Positions 1-9,356 of a stretch of DNA of 64,000 bases are shown here, piece after piece. Both the position numbers and the translations under genes were made by a program. The stretch's first letter is position 1, and each line of letters begins with the position of its first letter. Below the pieces are notes generated by a model. The model was given only the letters and a program-made list of their open reading frames with translations, was not told where the DNA came from and did not search any database. The DNA comes from CAYXRK01 sp964467615 (GTDB lineage: Bacteria; Hydrogenedentota; Hydrogenedentia; Hydrogenedentales; GCA-2746185). The DNA lies in contig CAYXRK010000004.1 in NCBI GenBank assembly GCA_964467615.1, forward strand, positions 3,894 to 67,893, given 5' to 3'.

Positions 1-267
1 CGCGGCCTTTTCGTCGCGTACGATGACCTTGGACGGCACCGTCTCGTGCCGCGCCGCAGACAGTTCTCGGTCGTCGTCGAGGAAGTGTCGGCGACTTCGT
101 CAAAAGTGACGATCGAGACGCTGGATCAGGAATACGGCGTGCGCCTGCTGAAGTACCCCGATTGGCACGACCGCAAGACTACGGAAACGGAACGGGGCTC
201 GGCGATTCTTGAGGCGATCAAAGCGGGGGTGACGAATCCGGCGGGCGAGGCGGAAGCGTCGGAATAA
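1..267 (+). CDS. 3' end of an unrecognised protein gene (5' truncated)
   Basis: The frame is open from the first base of the window and ends at TAA 265-267, so at least 88 residues of a C-terminus are present and the start lies outside. The visible part is charged, with a run of arginines near the start and an acidic, Ala/Glu-rich tail. I do not recognise the family and see no catalytic motif or membrane segment. A GTG at 46 could be read as a start but the open frame upstream makes truncation by the window edge more likely. Confidence 0.55.
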   Translation, partial: RGLFVAYDDLGRHRLVPRRRQFSVVVEEVSATSSKVTIETLDQEYGVRLLKYPDWHDRKTTETERGSAILEAIKAGVTNPAGEAEASE

Positions 268-373
268 ATGAGCATGCCGGGAGTATATTGAGGAGCGGTC
301 GTTGGTCGGTGATGGAATCGGCGAAAAAGCGCGGGGGGGATTTTGACCGCTGACACACGCGTTCTAACTTCGG

Positions 374-382
374 TGTTATAAT
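374..382 (+). promoter_or_regulatory. extended -10 promoter element
   Basis: TGTTATAAT matches an extended -10 (TGn-TATAAT) and lies about 45 bases before the zinc-ribbon gene at 428. No well-spaced -35 is seen, as expected for extended -10 promoters. Bioinformatic call only. Confidence 0.5.
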
Positions 383-427
383 GTGTAAGACGGGCTCGGT
401 GGGGCCTGGGAAAGGCGGATTAAGCTG

Positions 428-874
428 ATGCTCTCTTTGATTGAAGTACAGTGTCCACATTGTGGCGCTAAGGGCCAGATCATGGTGCCTCCGGTCGGCT
501 CGATAATTATAGGTCCATGCCCACAGTGCAAGGAATTGGTTGTGGTGTTTTGCGGACAGGTCTTGGCGCTCGAGAAGCAGATCATGGAAAATGGCCCGCT
601 CGAGGAACGGCAGGAACATCTGCTTTCCGTATTGAACGATTTTCTTCGTGACCGCGTGACCAAGTTGATGAGTGACGCGGAAAAAGGGGGAGAAAGCCGT
701 ATGAACGACGGATTTGATGCACCGGAAGAAGCTGCGGAGGGCCCAGAAGCGGACAGCGAAAATACCACCGCGTTGCCCGAGGGCTCGATTACTCAAACCG
801 AATTAGATCGATTCTTGGAAGTAGACCTTAAGTTGCTCGACAATAAGGCCTACTTTAAGTCGGTATTCGGCTAG
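428..874 (+). CDS. small zinc-ribbon protein of unknown function
   Basis: This 148-residue protein begins with two Cys-x2-Cys knuckles (CPHC at about residues 9-12 and CPQC at about 31-34), the layout of a zinc ribbon. A helical middle section follows, then an acidic, Ala/Glu-rich linker (about residues 90-120) and a short C-terminal segment rich in Leu, Asp and Lys. No signal peptide or membrane helix is visible, so a cytoplasmic protein is expected. A purine-rich stretch precedes the ATG and an extended -10 promoter lies upstream; a hairpin with a T-tract follows. The ribbon could bind nucleic acid or protein, but the role is unknown. Confidence 0.75.
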   Translation: MLSLIEVQCPHCGAKGQIMVPPVGSIIIGPCPQCKELVVVFCGQVLALEKQIMENGPLEERQEHLLSVLNDFLRDRVTKLMSDAEKGGESRMNDGFDAPEEAAEGPEADSENTTALPEGSITQTELDRFLEVDLKLLDNKAYFKSVFG

Positions 875-908
875 TCGTACGCCGTTTTACTCTGATCGCG
901 ATGCCAAA

Positions 909-936
909 GACGGCCGATGGTCGCCTTTTTTCTTTT
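909..936 (+). terminator. intrinsic terminator after the zinc-ribbon gene
   Basis: A short GC-rich hairpin (stem about 909-915 with 919-925, three-base loop, one mismatch and one G-T pair) runs directly into a run of Ts interrupted by one C (about 926-936). Confidence 0.6.
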
Positions 937-997
937 GGGTCAGCTTTGACTTGAAGATGCGTACGAGGCATTCTCACGCTGAGGGGTCGTTGTCCTG

Positions 998-1426
998 ATG
1001 TTTGAACTTTCCGCAGACCCCATTGATCCCGGGCCACTACAAGTCGAGCTTGAAAACTCGGCGGCGGGCGCGTGTGTCACGTTCGAAGGATGGGTGCGTA
1101 ATGATAACGACGGCCGCGAGGTCACGCTGCTAGAGTACGAGGGTTACGAGGAAGTCGCCACGAAAGAAGGGCGCAAGATCATCGAGGAAGCTAGGTCGAA
1201 ATTTGACCTCATGGGAACGAGTTGCGTGCATCGGGTCGGGCGGCTGGACATCGGCGATATGGCGGTCTGGGTTGGCGTAACGGCAGGACATCGTGGCGAA
1301 GCGTTCGACGGCTGCCGATTCATCATCGAGGAAGTTAAGCACCGGCTGCCGATTTGGAAGAAGGAGCACTACGCTTCCGGCGATTCGGGCTGGGTCAACT
1401 GTGAAATCGCCCAGGCCCATGAATAG
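998..1426 (+). CDS. moaE: molybdopterin synthase catalytic subunit MoaE
   Basis: MoaE is the large subunit of molybdopterin synthase, which inserts two sulfurs from MoaD thiocarboxylate into cyclic pyranopterin monophosphate to make molybdopterin. The 142-residue length is normal. Family landmarks are the early GACVTFEGWVR segment, the HRVGRL motif at about residue 70, the VTAGHRGEAF segment, and the C-terminal block EEVKHRLPIWKKEHY that holds the conserved active-site lysines. No moaD or other cofactor gene is adjacent in the window, so its partners must be elsewhere. It appears to be a single-gene unit between a terminator upstream and the phosphoesterase gene downstream. Confidence 0.93.
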   Translation: MFELSADPIDPGPLQVELENSAAGACVTFEGWVRNDNDGREVTLLEYEGYEEVATKEGRKIIEEARSKFDLMGTSCVHRVGRLDIGDMAVWVGVTAGHRGEAFDGCRFIIEEVKHRLPIWKKEHYASGDSGWVNCEIAQAHE

Positions 1427-1575
1427 CGATCTATCAGGCATCGCCCGATTTTCGCAATTGATTCCCGTTGGCTGACCCCCGGGAGACGGTCCGGTGGACA
1501 TGGATCCGTCCAAAATTGAGCGGCTATTCCGTACGCAACGATTGGGTGTTCTTCGCAAAAAGGGAACGTCGAACG

Positions 1576-4248
1576 ATGAAAATTTCGGACACGCCAACTG
1601 CTATACCGCTCCGCAGGCGCAGAGCTCTGGATGTTTTGCCTGGCGCTCTCAATCGCGTTAACGCTCGACTGCAACTACGCTGTTTCGCGACAATTTGCTT
1701 TACTGCCGCCGCCACGCTGGGCCAGGTGGTCGGGCCGACCGGCGATGGCAGCGTCATCGTACCGACGGGCCATTCGATCCAGCCGGCGGGAAAGGCGGTG
1801 GAGTTTGAGGGGCGTCCGGTGGATATCGCGCTTTCGCCGGACGGCAAGACGCTGTACGGGAAAGATCATCGCGGCTTGTTCGTTGTAGATACCGCGACAT
1901 GGACGCTCATGCAGGAGTTGCCATTCGCTAACGACACGGGTGGATCCATGCACGGCATCGCCGTATCCACCGATGGCGGCCGGGTGTACGCGACGACGGC
2001 GCAGAATCTTCTCTGGGAGGCAAAGGTGGGGCCGGATCGGCGGCTCACTCTCGAGCGAGCGATCGCGCTTCCAGGGCCGGAGAGTGAGGACTCGGCGTCG
2101 CACGGGACCGGCATCGCGCTCTCCGAGCTTCGACCACTGGCGCTCGTGTGCCTTTCGCGCAACAACTCGTTGGCCTTGGTGAATCTAAACGACGGACGCA
2201 AGGAAGAAGAGATTCTCGTAGGTGTCGCGCCCTACGACGTAGTGATCGATCCGCACGGCCTCACGGTGTACGTGTCGAATTGGGGTGGACGATTTCCAAC
2301 GGCGGGCGACCGGACGGCGGAATCGTCGGGGACGCCGACGGTGATCGATGAGCGAGGCGTTGCGGCGACGGGCAGCATTTCGATTGTGGACTTGGCCGCG
2401 CGGAAGGAAGTCCGGCAGATAGCGGTGGGGTTGCATCCCTCGGACCTGGCGTTGACGAAGGACGGGAAATTCCTCTACGTCGCGTGCGCCAATTCGGACG
2501 AGGTGTGCGTCATCGACACGGCGGTCCACGAGGTCATCGAGTCGTTTTCCGTCCGGCCCAATGCGGCGCTGCCGTTCGGAAGCTTACCGAACGCGATTGC
2601 TCTCGGGCCACGTGAAGACCGGCTTTACGTGGCGAACGGGGGGAACAACGCGGTCGCCGTTGTCGACGTTGCGCCGGAACGGAGGCGTGCAAGCGTTGTA
2701 CGGGGGTTTATTCCGGCGGGCTGGTTTCCCGCGGCGCTTACCGCGGACGCTGACCGACTATACGTTGCCAACGCGAAGGGCATCGGTTCGCGGAGCAAAC
2801 ACGCGGGCCAGCGGGGTTGGGACGTGTATTGGCACCGGGGGTCGGTGTCGCAGGTGGCGTATCCGGCAGAGGCCGAACTGGCAAGCTACACCGAAAGCGT
2901 CCTTACGAATGCGCGGCTGCCGCAGGCGCTGCGCGCATGGGAGCGCTCGAACGAAACGCGCAAGGCAGTGGCGGTGCCCGCCGCACTGGGTGAGCCGTCC
3001 GTTTTCGAGCATGTAATCTATGTCGTGAAAGAAAACCGGACCTACGATCAGGTCTTCGGCGATCTGCCGCAAGGGAATGGCGACCCGGAGTTGTGCATAT
3101 TTCCTCGGGAGCTTACGCCCAATCATCACGCGCTCGCCGAACAGTTTGTATTGTTAGATAACTATTATTGTAATGGCATTAATTCGGCGGACGGACACGC
3201 TTGGTCGATGGAGGGCATCGTCACGGACCACCTCGAAAAATCGTTCGGCGGATTTACGCGGAGCTACACGTTCGGAAACGATCCGATTTCTTATGCGTCT
3301 TCGGGGTTTATTTGGGACAGCGTACTTTCGGCGGGATTGTCGTTCCGCAATTTCGGAGAGTTCAACGCTACAAGTTTGCCTTCGGCCTCGATCTCGTTTC
3401 TCGACGTCTATCGCGACTATACAGCGGAGACACGGTCGATCACGTTCACGCATAGCATCGGAGTCGATAGACTGCGTACGTTCAGCTCGCCGGACTATCC
3501 CGGTTGGAACTTGAACATACCGGACCAATTGAGGGCCGATCTATTCATTCGAGAGCTGCACGCCGCGGAGGCCGACGGCGCTTGGCCGAGCATGACCATT
3601 GTGTACTTACCGCAGGACCACACGTCGGGCACAAAAGGGGGGATGCCGACGCCGCGCGCGCACGTCGCGGACAACGACCTCGCGCTCGGACGAATCGTCG
3701 AGGCCGTATCCAAAAGCCGGTTTTGGCCGAAGACGTGCATCTTTGTGATCGAGGACGATCCGCAGGACGGGTTCGACCATGTGGACGGGCACCGGTCCCT
3801 TTGCCTGGTGGGCAGTCCCTACACGAAGCGCGGAAAAGTTGTCAGCGAATTCTATAATCAGACCTCGGTCCTCCACACGATGGCGCGTATCTTGGGAATT
3901 CCACCGCTCAATCAGATCGATTCGTCCGCGCCGTTGATGTCGAAGTGTTTCCGCAACAAAGTGGACTTGACTCCGTACACCGCGCTGTCGGCGAACGTGC
4001 GCCTGGATGAGATGAACCCGGCAAAAGCGGCGTTGGCTGACGATGCGCGCTATTGGGCCGAACGCAGCGCTGCACAACCGTTCGAAAGTTTCGACGAAGC
4101 AGACGACGACACACTGAATCGCATTCTCTGGCACGCCATGAAAGGATACGAAACCGAGTATCCGGCGCACCTCGCGGGCGCGCACGGAAAGGGATTGATG
4201 AAGTTGGGCCTCGTCGTGAATGGCAATGAGGAAGAAGGGGACGATTAG
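1576..4248 (+). CDS. YVTN beta-propeller / phosphoesterase-family protein
   Basis: About 890 residues. A hydrophobic stretch near residues 27-46 may export the protein. Residues about 60-440 contain repeated blades of the type SPDGKTLY, VDLAARKEVR and ALTKDGKFLYVAC, typical of the YVTN/YncE beta-propeller. From about residue 478 the sequence changes to the phosphoesterase family (related to phospholipase C and acid phosphatase), starting with VIYVVKENRTYDQV and continuing with likely metal ligands in DNYYCNGINSADGHAW (about 527) and EDDPQDGFDHVDGHR (about 725). The ATG at 1576 is preferred over the upstream ATG-like start at 1468 because AGGGA precedes it and the upstream part looks unlike protein. 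It ends convergently with murG, overlapping by 4 bp. The substrate is unknown. Confidence 0.85.
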   Translation: MKISDTPTAIPLRRRRALDVLPGALNRVNARLQLRCFATICFTAAATLGQVVGPTGDGSVIVPTGHSIQPAGKAVEFEGRPVDIALSPDGKTLYGKDHRGLFVVDTATWTLMQELPFANDTGGSMHGIAVSTDGGRVYATTAQNLLWEAKVGPDRRLTLERAIALPGPESEDSASHGTGIALSELRPLALVCLSRNNSLALVNLNDGRKEEEILVGVAPYDVVIDPHGLTVYVSNWGGRFPTAGDRTAESSGTPTVIDERGVAATGSISIVDLAARKEVRQIAVGLHPSDLALTKDGKFLYVACANSDEVCVIDTAVHEVIESFSVRPNAALPFGSLPNAIALGPREDRLYVANGGNNAVAVVDVAPERRRASVVRGFIPAGWFPAALTADADRLYVANAKGIGSRSKHAGQRGWDVYWHRGSVSQVAYPAEAELASYTESVLTNARLPQALRAWERSNETRKAVAVPAALGEPSVFEHVIYVVKENRTYDQVFGDLPQGNGDPELCIFPRELTPNHHALAEQFVLLDNYYCNGINSADGHAWSMEGIVTDHLEKSFGGFTRSYTFGNDPISYASSGFIWDSVLSAGLSFRNFGEFNATSLPSASISFLDVYRDYTAETRSITFTHSIGVDRLRTFSSPDYPGWNLNIPDQLRADLFIRELHAAEADGAWPSMTIVYLPQDHTSGTKGGMPTPRAHVADNDLALGRIVEAVSKSRFWPKTCIFVIEDDPQDGFDHVDGHRSLCLVGSPYTKRGKVVSEFYNQTSVLHTMARILGIPPLNQIDSSAPLMSKCFRNKVDLTPYTALSANVRLDEMNPAKAALADDARYWAERSAAQPFESFDEADDDTLNRILWHAMKGYETEYPAHLAGAHGKGLMKLGLVVNGNEEEGDD

Positions 4249-5363
4249 AGGGCGGCGCGTTGCGAGGGGCCCGACTTGAAGACGAGGCCCAGAATGTCTC
4301 CCGCGATCAAGTCGCCGGCGGCGGGCTTGGCAAAGGCGGCGGCGGCGCGTGACATCGCTTCCAGAGTGGCCGGATCGTTGAACAGCGACCGGATTTTCGC
4401 GAGAAGAACTTCGGCGGTGAGGTCATTGTCGAGGATCACTTTGGCCGCCCCTGCGGTTTCGAAGGCGCGGGCGTTGTCCTCCTGGTGGCCTTCGGCAGCG
4501 TGCGGGTAGGGAATGAGGACGGATGGTTTGCCGAGCGCGGCGATTTCGGCGGTCATGGATGCGCCCGCGCGGGAAATGATGAGGTCGGCCGCCGAACATG
4601 CGGCCGCCATTTCGTTAATGAAAGCGCGGACGTGGACGGGAACCGGCGCGCCTTCCGCGCGTTTTCTGGCTTCGGTGACGCCGCTTTGTCCGGTCATCCA
4701 AAGGAGTTGGAATTCTCTTGTTTGCACTGCCGGGAGCATCGCTGCGACAGCGTCGTTAATACTGTGCGCACCCTGGCTTCCCCCGCACACGAGCACGACG
4801 CGGCGGTTGGGGTCGAGTCCGAACTCGGCGCAGGCGTGTTCGCGTTGCGGCGGGCGAAGGAACTCGTTGCGCACCGGGTTGCCGACGAGCCGCGCGCGCT
4901 CGGGATCGAACACGCCTTGCGTGTTTTCGTAACTGAGGAAGACCCGGTCGGCGCGGCGGGCGAGCAGTTGATTGGCGAGCCCCATCCGCTTGTTCTGTTC
5001 GTGCAGGACGGTGAGAATGCCCATGCGCTGGGCGGTCCACACGAGCGGGACGGAAACGTAGCCGCCGACGCCGAGGACTACGTCGGGCCCAAAGCGCAGA
5101 AGCAACACGGCGGAGCGGACGACCGCTACCGCGAGGACAAGGGCTGTCCATAGTTTCTTCGCAGGGTGAGAACGAGGCCAGGGGCGGACACGTAGCGAAC
5201 GGAACGCGACGCCGGCATTGGCGCTGACGCGCTGCTCGATCTTGCCACGCGCTCCGACCCATTGGACGACGAGCCGGGGATCGCGCCGCTGAAGTTCCTG
5301 GAGCACGGCGACAGCCGGGGACGTGTGACCTCCCGTACCGCCACCGCTGATCATCAGGCGCAT
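4245..5363 (-). CDS. murG: MurG, lipid II-forming GlcNAc transferase
   Basis: MurG transfers GlcNAc from UDP-GlcNAc to lipid I at the inner face of the membrane. The 372-residue protein has the N-terminal glycine loop GGGTGGHTSPA, the second-domain loop GGSQGAHSIND at about residue 195, and the UDP-GlcNAc site ISRAGASMTAEIAALGKPS followed by HQEDNA. It is the last gene of the dcw operon in this window and its stop overlaps, tail to tail, the phosphoesterase gene on the other strand. murC, murB, ftsQ, ftsA and ftsZ, which often follow, are not here. Confidence 0.96.
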   Translation of the reverse strand: MRLMISGGGTGGHTSPAVAVLQELQRRDPRLVVQWVGARGKIEQRVSANAGVAFRSLRVRPWPRSHPAKKLWTALVLAVAVVRSAVLLLRFGPDVVLGVGGYVSVPLVWTAQRMGILTVLHEQNKRMGLANQLLARRADRVFLSYENTQGVFDPERARLVGNPVRNEFLRPPQREHACAEFGLDPNRRVVLVCGGSQGAHSINDAVAAMLPAVQTREFQLLWMTGQSGVTEARKRAEGAPVPVHVRAFINEMAAACSAADLIISRAGASMTAEIAALGKPSVLIPYPHAAEGHQEDNARAFETAGAAKVILDNDLTAEVLLAKIRSLFNDPATLEAMSRAAAAFAKPAAGDLIAGDILGLVFKSGPSQRAAL

Positions 5364-5372
5364 AGGGACATG

Positions 5373-6512
5373 TTACGCGGCACGGGCCCGAGGTGCAGTG
5401 TTTACTCGGGGCGCGCGGGGGGCGCGATCCTCGATACGATGCGCGCGGAGGCCGACGCTGACGATGATACCCATCAGACCCATGAAGACGATGAGCGAAC
5501 TGCCGCCCCAACTGATGAAGGGCAAGGGCAGTCCCTTAGTCGGAAGCATGCCGGTAACGACGGCCATGTTGACCGCGGCCTGGATTCCGACAAGGGCGGT
5601 GATGCCGGAGACGAGAAGCGCGCCGAAAAGGTCGCGTGCGTGGAATGCGATGCGAAGAGACACGTAGATGAGCGCGAAGAAAAGCGAGAGGAGAATGAGC
5701 GATCCGACGAGGCCCATTTCCTCGGCCCAGACAGCGAAGATGAAATCGGTATGCGCCTCGGGAAGGTAGAGCAGCTTTTGTTCGCCCGCGCCAGGGCCTC
5801 TCCCCCACATTGCGCCTCGCGTGATCGCGGCGAGACTTTGGATGAGCTGGTAGCCGGAGGTGTCACGGTGACTCCAGGGATCGAGGAATGCGGTGAGGCG
5901 GGCGAGGCGGTGAGGGCTCGTGACGGAGAGCGCCCAGATTGCGCCGACGGCGGCAACGACGCCGGGAAAGAGAAACCTGCGCCGCGTTCCAGCGACGAAG
6001 AGCATGATGAAGGCGGTGGCGCAGATGACGGCGGGAGTGCCGAGGTCCTTTTCCAAAAAGACGAGCGCTGCGAAGACCAGTGTTATGAACGTCGGGGGGA
6101 GGAAACCCTTGAAGAAGCCGCGGATGTGTTCGCGGTTGTCGGAGAGTTTCACGGCGAGCAGAAGGATAACGGCGAACTTGGCGAACTCGGAAGGCTGGAA
6201 GGAGAATCCGCCGACCTCGAGCCAGCGTTGCGCGCCGTTGCGTTCGTCGCCGACGCCGGGTATGAGCACGAGCACGAGCAACGCGATCGAAAACGCCACG
6301 ATAGAACGAAACAAGCCAGGGTCGCGGAGCCGGTGGTAATCGAAGTGCGCGGCGGTGAACATGGCGAGAAGGCCTCCGGCGACGTAGATCGCGAGGCGTA
6401 TCAGGCGGGCGTCGGCGTCCTCGCCAACGATGCTGGCGCTGTAGACGATGAATACACCGTTCAAAACCAGCGCGAGAACTAGAACGAGGACGGCGGTGGA
6501 TTCGCGTTTCAT
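5373..6512 (-). CDS. ftsW: FtsW, SEDS-family peptidoglycan polymerase of the divisome
   Basis: A 379-residue polytopic membrane protein of the SEDS family, which polymerises lipid II together with the class B penicillin-binding protein (FtsI, encoded in the same operon). Conserved features are the early GVFIVYSAS helix, FQPSEFAKFA in the middle, and the C-terminal LPTKGLPLPFISWGGSS signature. The ATG at 6512 is chosen because it overlaps the murD stop as ATGA, giving translational coupling. The longer open frame upstream would overlap murD by about 150 bases and is Arg-rich. Confidence 0.95.
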   Translation of the reverse strand: MKRESTAVLVLVLALVLNGVFIVYSASIVGEDADARLIRLAIYVAGGLLAMFTAAHFDYHRLRDPGLFRSIVAFSIALLVLVLIPGVGDERNGAQRWLEVGGFSFQPSEFAKFAVILLLAVKLSDNREHIRGFFKGFLPPTFITLVFAALVFLEKDLGTPAVICATAFIMLFVAGTRRRFLFPGVVAAVGAIWALSVTSPHRLARLTAFLDPWSHRDTSGYQLIQSLAAITRGAMWGRGPGAGEQKLLYLPEAHTDFIFAVWAEEMGLVGSLILLSLFFALIYVSLRIAFHARDLFGALLVSGITALVGIQAAVNMAVVTGMLPTKGLPLPFISWGGSSLIVFMGLMGIIVSVGLRAHRIEDRAPRAPRVNTAPRARAA

Positions 6513-7891
6513 GCGTGGGCCGCTCCAGTTGTAGCCGCGGCGCCGTCCGCCGACAATTGCCGGACGCATTCCTTGAACACGCGGCCGCGATGCTCGAAGT
6601 TGTCGAACATGTCGAAGCTGGCGCAGGCGGGCGAGAGGAGGACGGCGTCGCCCGGGCAAGCAAATTCGCGGGCCGCATCAACTGCGTCTTCCATCGATTC
6701 GGCACGCTTGGCCGGGACAATGTCCGCGAAGGCGTTTTCGATTCGGGCCGCGTCTTCGCCGATCGTGACTATCGCTTTGACATGATCGCGCACTCGGTCA
6801 CGAAGATCGCGGTAGTCCCCGCCTTTTCCGCGTCCGCCCGCGATTAGCACGATAGGCGCGTCGAAGCTATCGAGCGCGACTTTTAGGCTGTCGGGATTGG
6901 TGGATTTCGAGTCGTTGTAGTAGGTCACGCCGTTCAACGCGAGGACTTTTTCGATACGGTGCTCGACACCTTTGAACGCGCGGAGGGCGAGTCGAACGCC
7001 GTCGCGAAAGCCGCCCGCGCAGGCCATGGTGACGGCGGCGAGAACGTTTTCGACGTTGTGATGGCCGGGAATCTGGATGTCGTCGAGCGAGGCGACGATT
7101 TGGTTCTCACCAAACACAATGTCGCGGCCGCGTACCCATGCGCCGGATGCGTGGCCGCGAGACGCGCTGAACTCCAAGCGTCGCGCGCCGGATCCGGAAA
7201 GCATCGTGCGAGTATGTTCATCGTCCGCATTTACCACAGCGTGATCGCCCGTACCTTGCGCGGCGAATATGCGGGCCTTGGCGGCGACGTAGTCGTCCAT
7301 CCCGCCGTGCCAATCGAGGTGATCGGGCGTTACGTTAAGAACAGTCGCAATCCATGGGCGAAATGTGTGCGCGTATTCGAGTTGATAGCTGCTGACCTCG
7401 AGCACGGCGTAGGGAGGTTGGTCTTGAATCAGGGCGAGATCGCTCGCGGGTGTCGCGTTGTTGCCTGCGAGGGCGACGGAATGTCCGCATGACTCGACGA
7501 TTGCGCGCAACAACTCGGTGGTGGTGGTTTTTCCGTTGGTGCCGGTGATCGCGAGGATGCGCGAACGGATGAACCCGTGGGCGAATTCCAATTCGCTGAT
7601 CACGGGTATACCCTTCTCGCGCGCGGCGCGAAGAAGCGGGTTGCTCAAGGGAACGCCGGGACCGGGGACCACGAACGACGCGTTATCGAGGGGCGTGAGG
7701 GTATGTCCGCCTGTTTCGAAGTCGACGCCCACGCCGCGGAGTTCGTGTTGAAACGCGTCGAGATGTGGCCCGGCGGCGGCCTCCGAGACGAAGGGGCGCG
7801 CGCCCTCGCGCAACAAGAGGGCGATGAGGCTTCGGGCGGTTCGGCCCATGCCGATTACCGCGACTTTCTGGTTTCGTACGTCGTAGTTCAT
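6509..7891 (-). CDS. murD: MurD, UDP-MurNAc-L-alanine:D-glutamate ligase
   Basis: This 460-residue Mur ligase adds D-glutamate to UDP-MurNAc-L-Ala in the cytoplasm. It has the N-terminal UDP-binding domain (VIGMGRTARS), the ATP-binding loop GTNGKTTTTELL at about residue 115, the central NVTPDHLDWH, and the C-terminal YNDSKSTNPDS and IAGGRGKGGDY segments that are diagnostic of MurD. The start lies 6 bases after the mraY stop and its stop overlaps ftsW. Confidence 0.96.
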   Translation of the reverse strand: MNYDVRNQKVAVIGMGRTARSLIALLLREGARPFVSEAAAGPHLDAFQHELRGVGVDFETGGHTLTPLDNASFVVPGPGVPLSNPLLRAAREKGIPVISELEFAHGFIRSRILAITGTNGKTTTTELLRAIVESCGHSVALAGNNATPASDLALIQDQPPYAVLEVSSYQLEYAHTFRPWIATVLNVTPDHLDWHGGMDDYVAAKARIFAAQGTGDHAVVNADDEHTRTMLSGSGARRLEFSASRGHASGAWVRGRDIVFGENQIVASLDDIQIPGHHNVENVLAAVTMACAGGFRDGVRLALRAFKGVEHRIEKVLALNGVTYYNDSKSTNPDSLKVALDSFDAPIVLIAGGRGKGGDYRDLRDRVRDHVKAIVTIGEDAARIENAFADIVPAKRAESMEDAVDAAREFACPGDAVLLSPACASFDMFDNFEHRGRVFKECVRQLSADGAAATTGAAHA

Positions 7892-7897
7892 GGTGAA

Positions 7898-9355
7898 TTA
7901 TCGCAATTTGAGCGTAGCCAGGCTCATCAGCGCAAAAACCATCGCCAGAATCCAAAAACGGATGACGACTTTCGTTTCGGACCAGCCGAGCAACTCGAAA
8001 TGATGATGCAGGGGGGCCATGCGGAAGACACGTTTGCCACGGAGCTTGAACGAACCGACTTGGATGATAACGCTGAGGGTCTCGAGCACGAATATGCCGC
8101 CGACAATGGGTAGTAGGAGTTCTTGTTTGGTCAGTACCGCGAGTGCACCGAGGACGCCGCCGAGCGCGAGGGAGCCGGTGTCGCCCATGAAGACTTCGGC
8201 GGGGTGCGCGTTGAACCAAAGGAAACCGAGGCCCGTGCCGAGTAGCGCTCCGCCGACAACCGTCAATTCGCTGGCTTCGGGCACGTGGGTGACGAAGAGA
8301 TAATCGGACCAGTCGGCGCGGCTGATCACGTAGGCGATGCCGGTGAACGCGAAGATCGAGACGACGGACGCGCCCGCCGCAAGACCGTCGAGGCCGTCGG
8401 TAAGGTTGACGCCATTCGTCGCGCCGATGATGATAAGTATCACGAAGGGCACATATAGCCAGCCCATTTGGATGAACGCGTCCTTTACGCCGGGAATCGC
8501 GACTTTGGTGTGGAGTTTGCGCGGGCTTTGCTCGATCATGTCCGGCGCGGCGGCTTCGAGGAGAAGTCGGTTCAGACGGACTTGCGCGCGCGAAATCAAG
8601 GGCGAGCCCGCAATAAGCGCGGTGGCCTCGCCATTGAACGATCCTTCGGGCCATGCCGACGCTTCGTAGACACTCGGATCGGAAAGGATCCGGTTGAGTT
8701 CGGTCACCACTGTAGCGCGTGTTTCGTTTCCGAGGTTTCCTGATCGAATACGCTCCGCTAGTTCCGCGGGAAGGCGTTCGCCGAAACGCGATAGCGCGGA
8801 GTTTGAACCGTCCACCAACGCGCGGCCGAGCGCGGGCCAAGAGAGTAGCTCTCGATCCGAAACGTACGCGCCGCCATAGGTAACGGGGCTGTAAACGACG
8901 AGTAGACCAAGCAGTGTGCCGGTGAGGAGTTGCCCGATGAGCTTCGCGCGGGCGCTCAGGCCGTCGTTTCGTTTGCGGCGCAGCTTGATGTAGTCGTCAA
9001 CGAAACCCACTGCGCCCATGAGGCACAGCACGGCGACGGCGGCGAGCATGAGCCGGTTGGTCCAGGTGCTCCAGAGCGCAAGGGAGAGGAGCGTGGCGAC
9101 GATGATGATTAGCCCGCCCATGGTCGGCGTGCCGGCCTTGCCCTTGTGAAGTTCGTGGAGGTCGTGTACGTGGTCCTTCTTGATGTGCTGGCCAATCTTG
9201 AGACGGCGCAACCATGCGATGATGCGCGGGCCGACGATCAAGCAAAAGAGAAAGCCGGTCGCCGCCGCGCCGCCGGCGCGAACGGTGTGGTAATTGAAAA
9301 CGTTGAACGCGCTGAAGTAGGGGGTGAGGTATTGCGCGAGGTAGTAGAGCATCAC
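7898..9355 (-). CDS. mraY: MraY, phospho-MurNAc-pentapeptide transferase with a large insertion
   Basis: MraY transfers phospho-MurNAc-pentapeptide to undecaprenyl phosphate, making lipid I. Family motifs are intact: TPTMGG (about 76-81), VDDYIKL (about 119-125), NGVNLTDGLDGLAAG (about 314-328) and the C-terminal PLHHHFE. The protein is 485 residues against about 360 for the family. The excess is a hydrophilic block at about residues 163-285, between two membrane helices and before the NLTDGLDG motif, so probably in a periplasmic loop. The start is GTG at 9355 or ATG at 9352; both lie next to the murF stop. Confidence 0.94.
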   Translation of the reverse strand: MMLYYLAQYLTPYFSAFNVFNYHTVRAGGAAATGFLFCLIVGPRIIAWLRRLKIGQHIKKDHVHDLHELHKGKAGTPTMGGLIIIVATLLSLALWSTWTNRLMLAAVAVLCLMGAVGFVDDYIKLRRKRNDGLSARAKLIGQLLTGTLLGLLVVYSPVTYGGAYVSDRELLSWPALGRALVDGSNSALSRFGERLPAELAERIRSGNLGNETRATVVTELNRILSDPSVYEASAWPEGSFNGEATALIAGSPLISRAQVRLNRLLLEAAAPDMIEQSPRKLHTKVAIPGVKDAFIQMGWLYVPFVILIIIGATNGVNLTDGLDGLAAGASVVSIFAFTGIAYVISRADWSDYLFVTHVPEASELTVVGGALLGTGLGFLWFNAHPAEVFMGDTGSLALGGVLGALAVLTKQELLLPIVGGIFVLETLSVIIQVGSFKLRGKRVFRMAPLHHHFELLGWSETKVVIRFWILAMVFALMSLATLKLR

Positions 9356-9356
9356 G

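Noticed and set aside
5262..6482. 406-codon plus-strand frame opposite ftsW and murG
   Set aside because: Highly charged Asp/Glu/Gly composition with no family features; it is the antisense shadow of well-identified genes.
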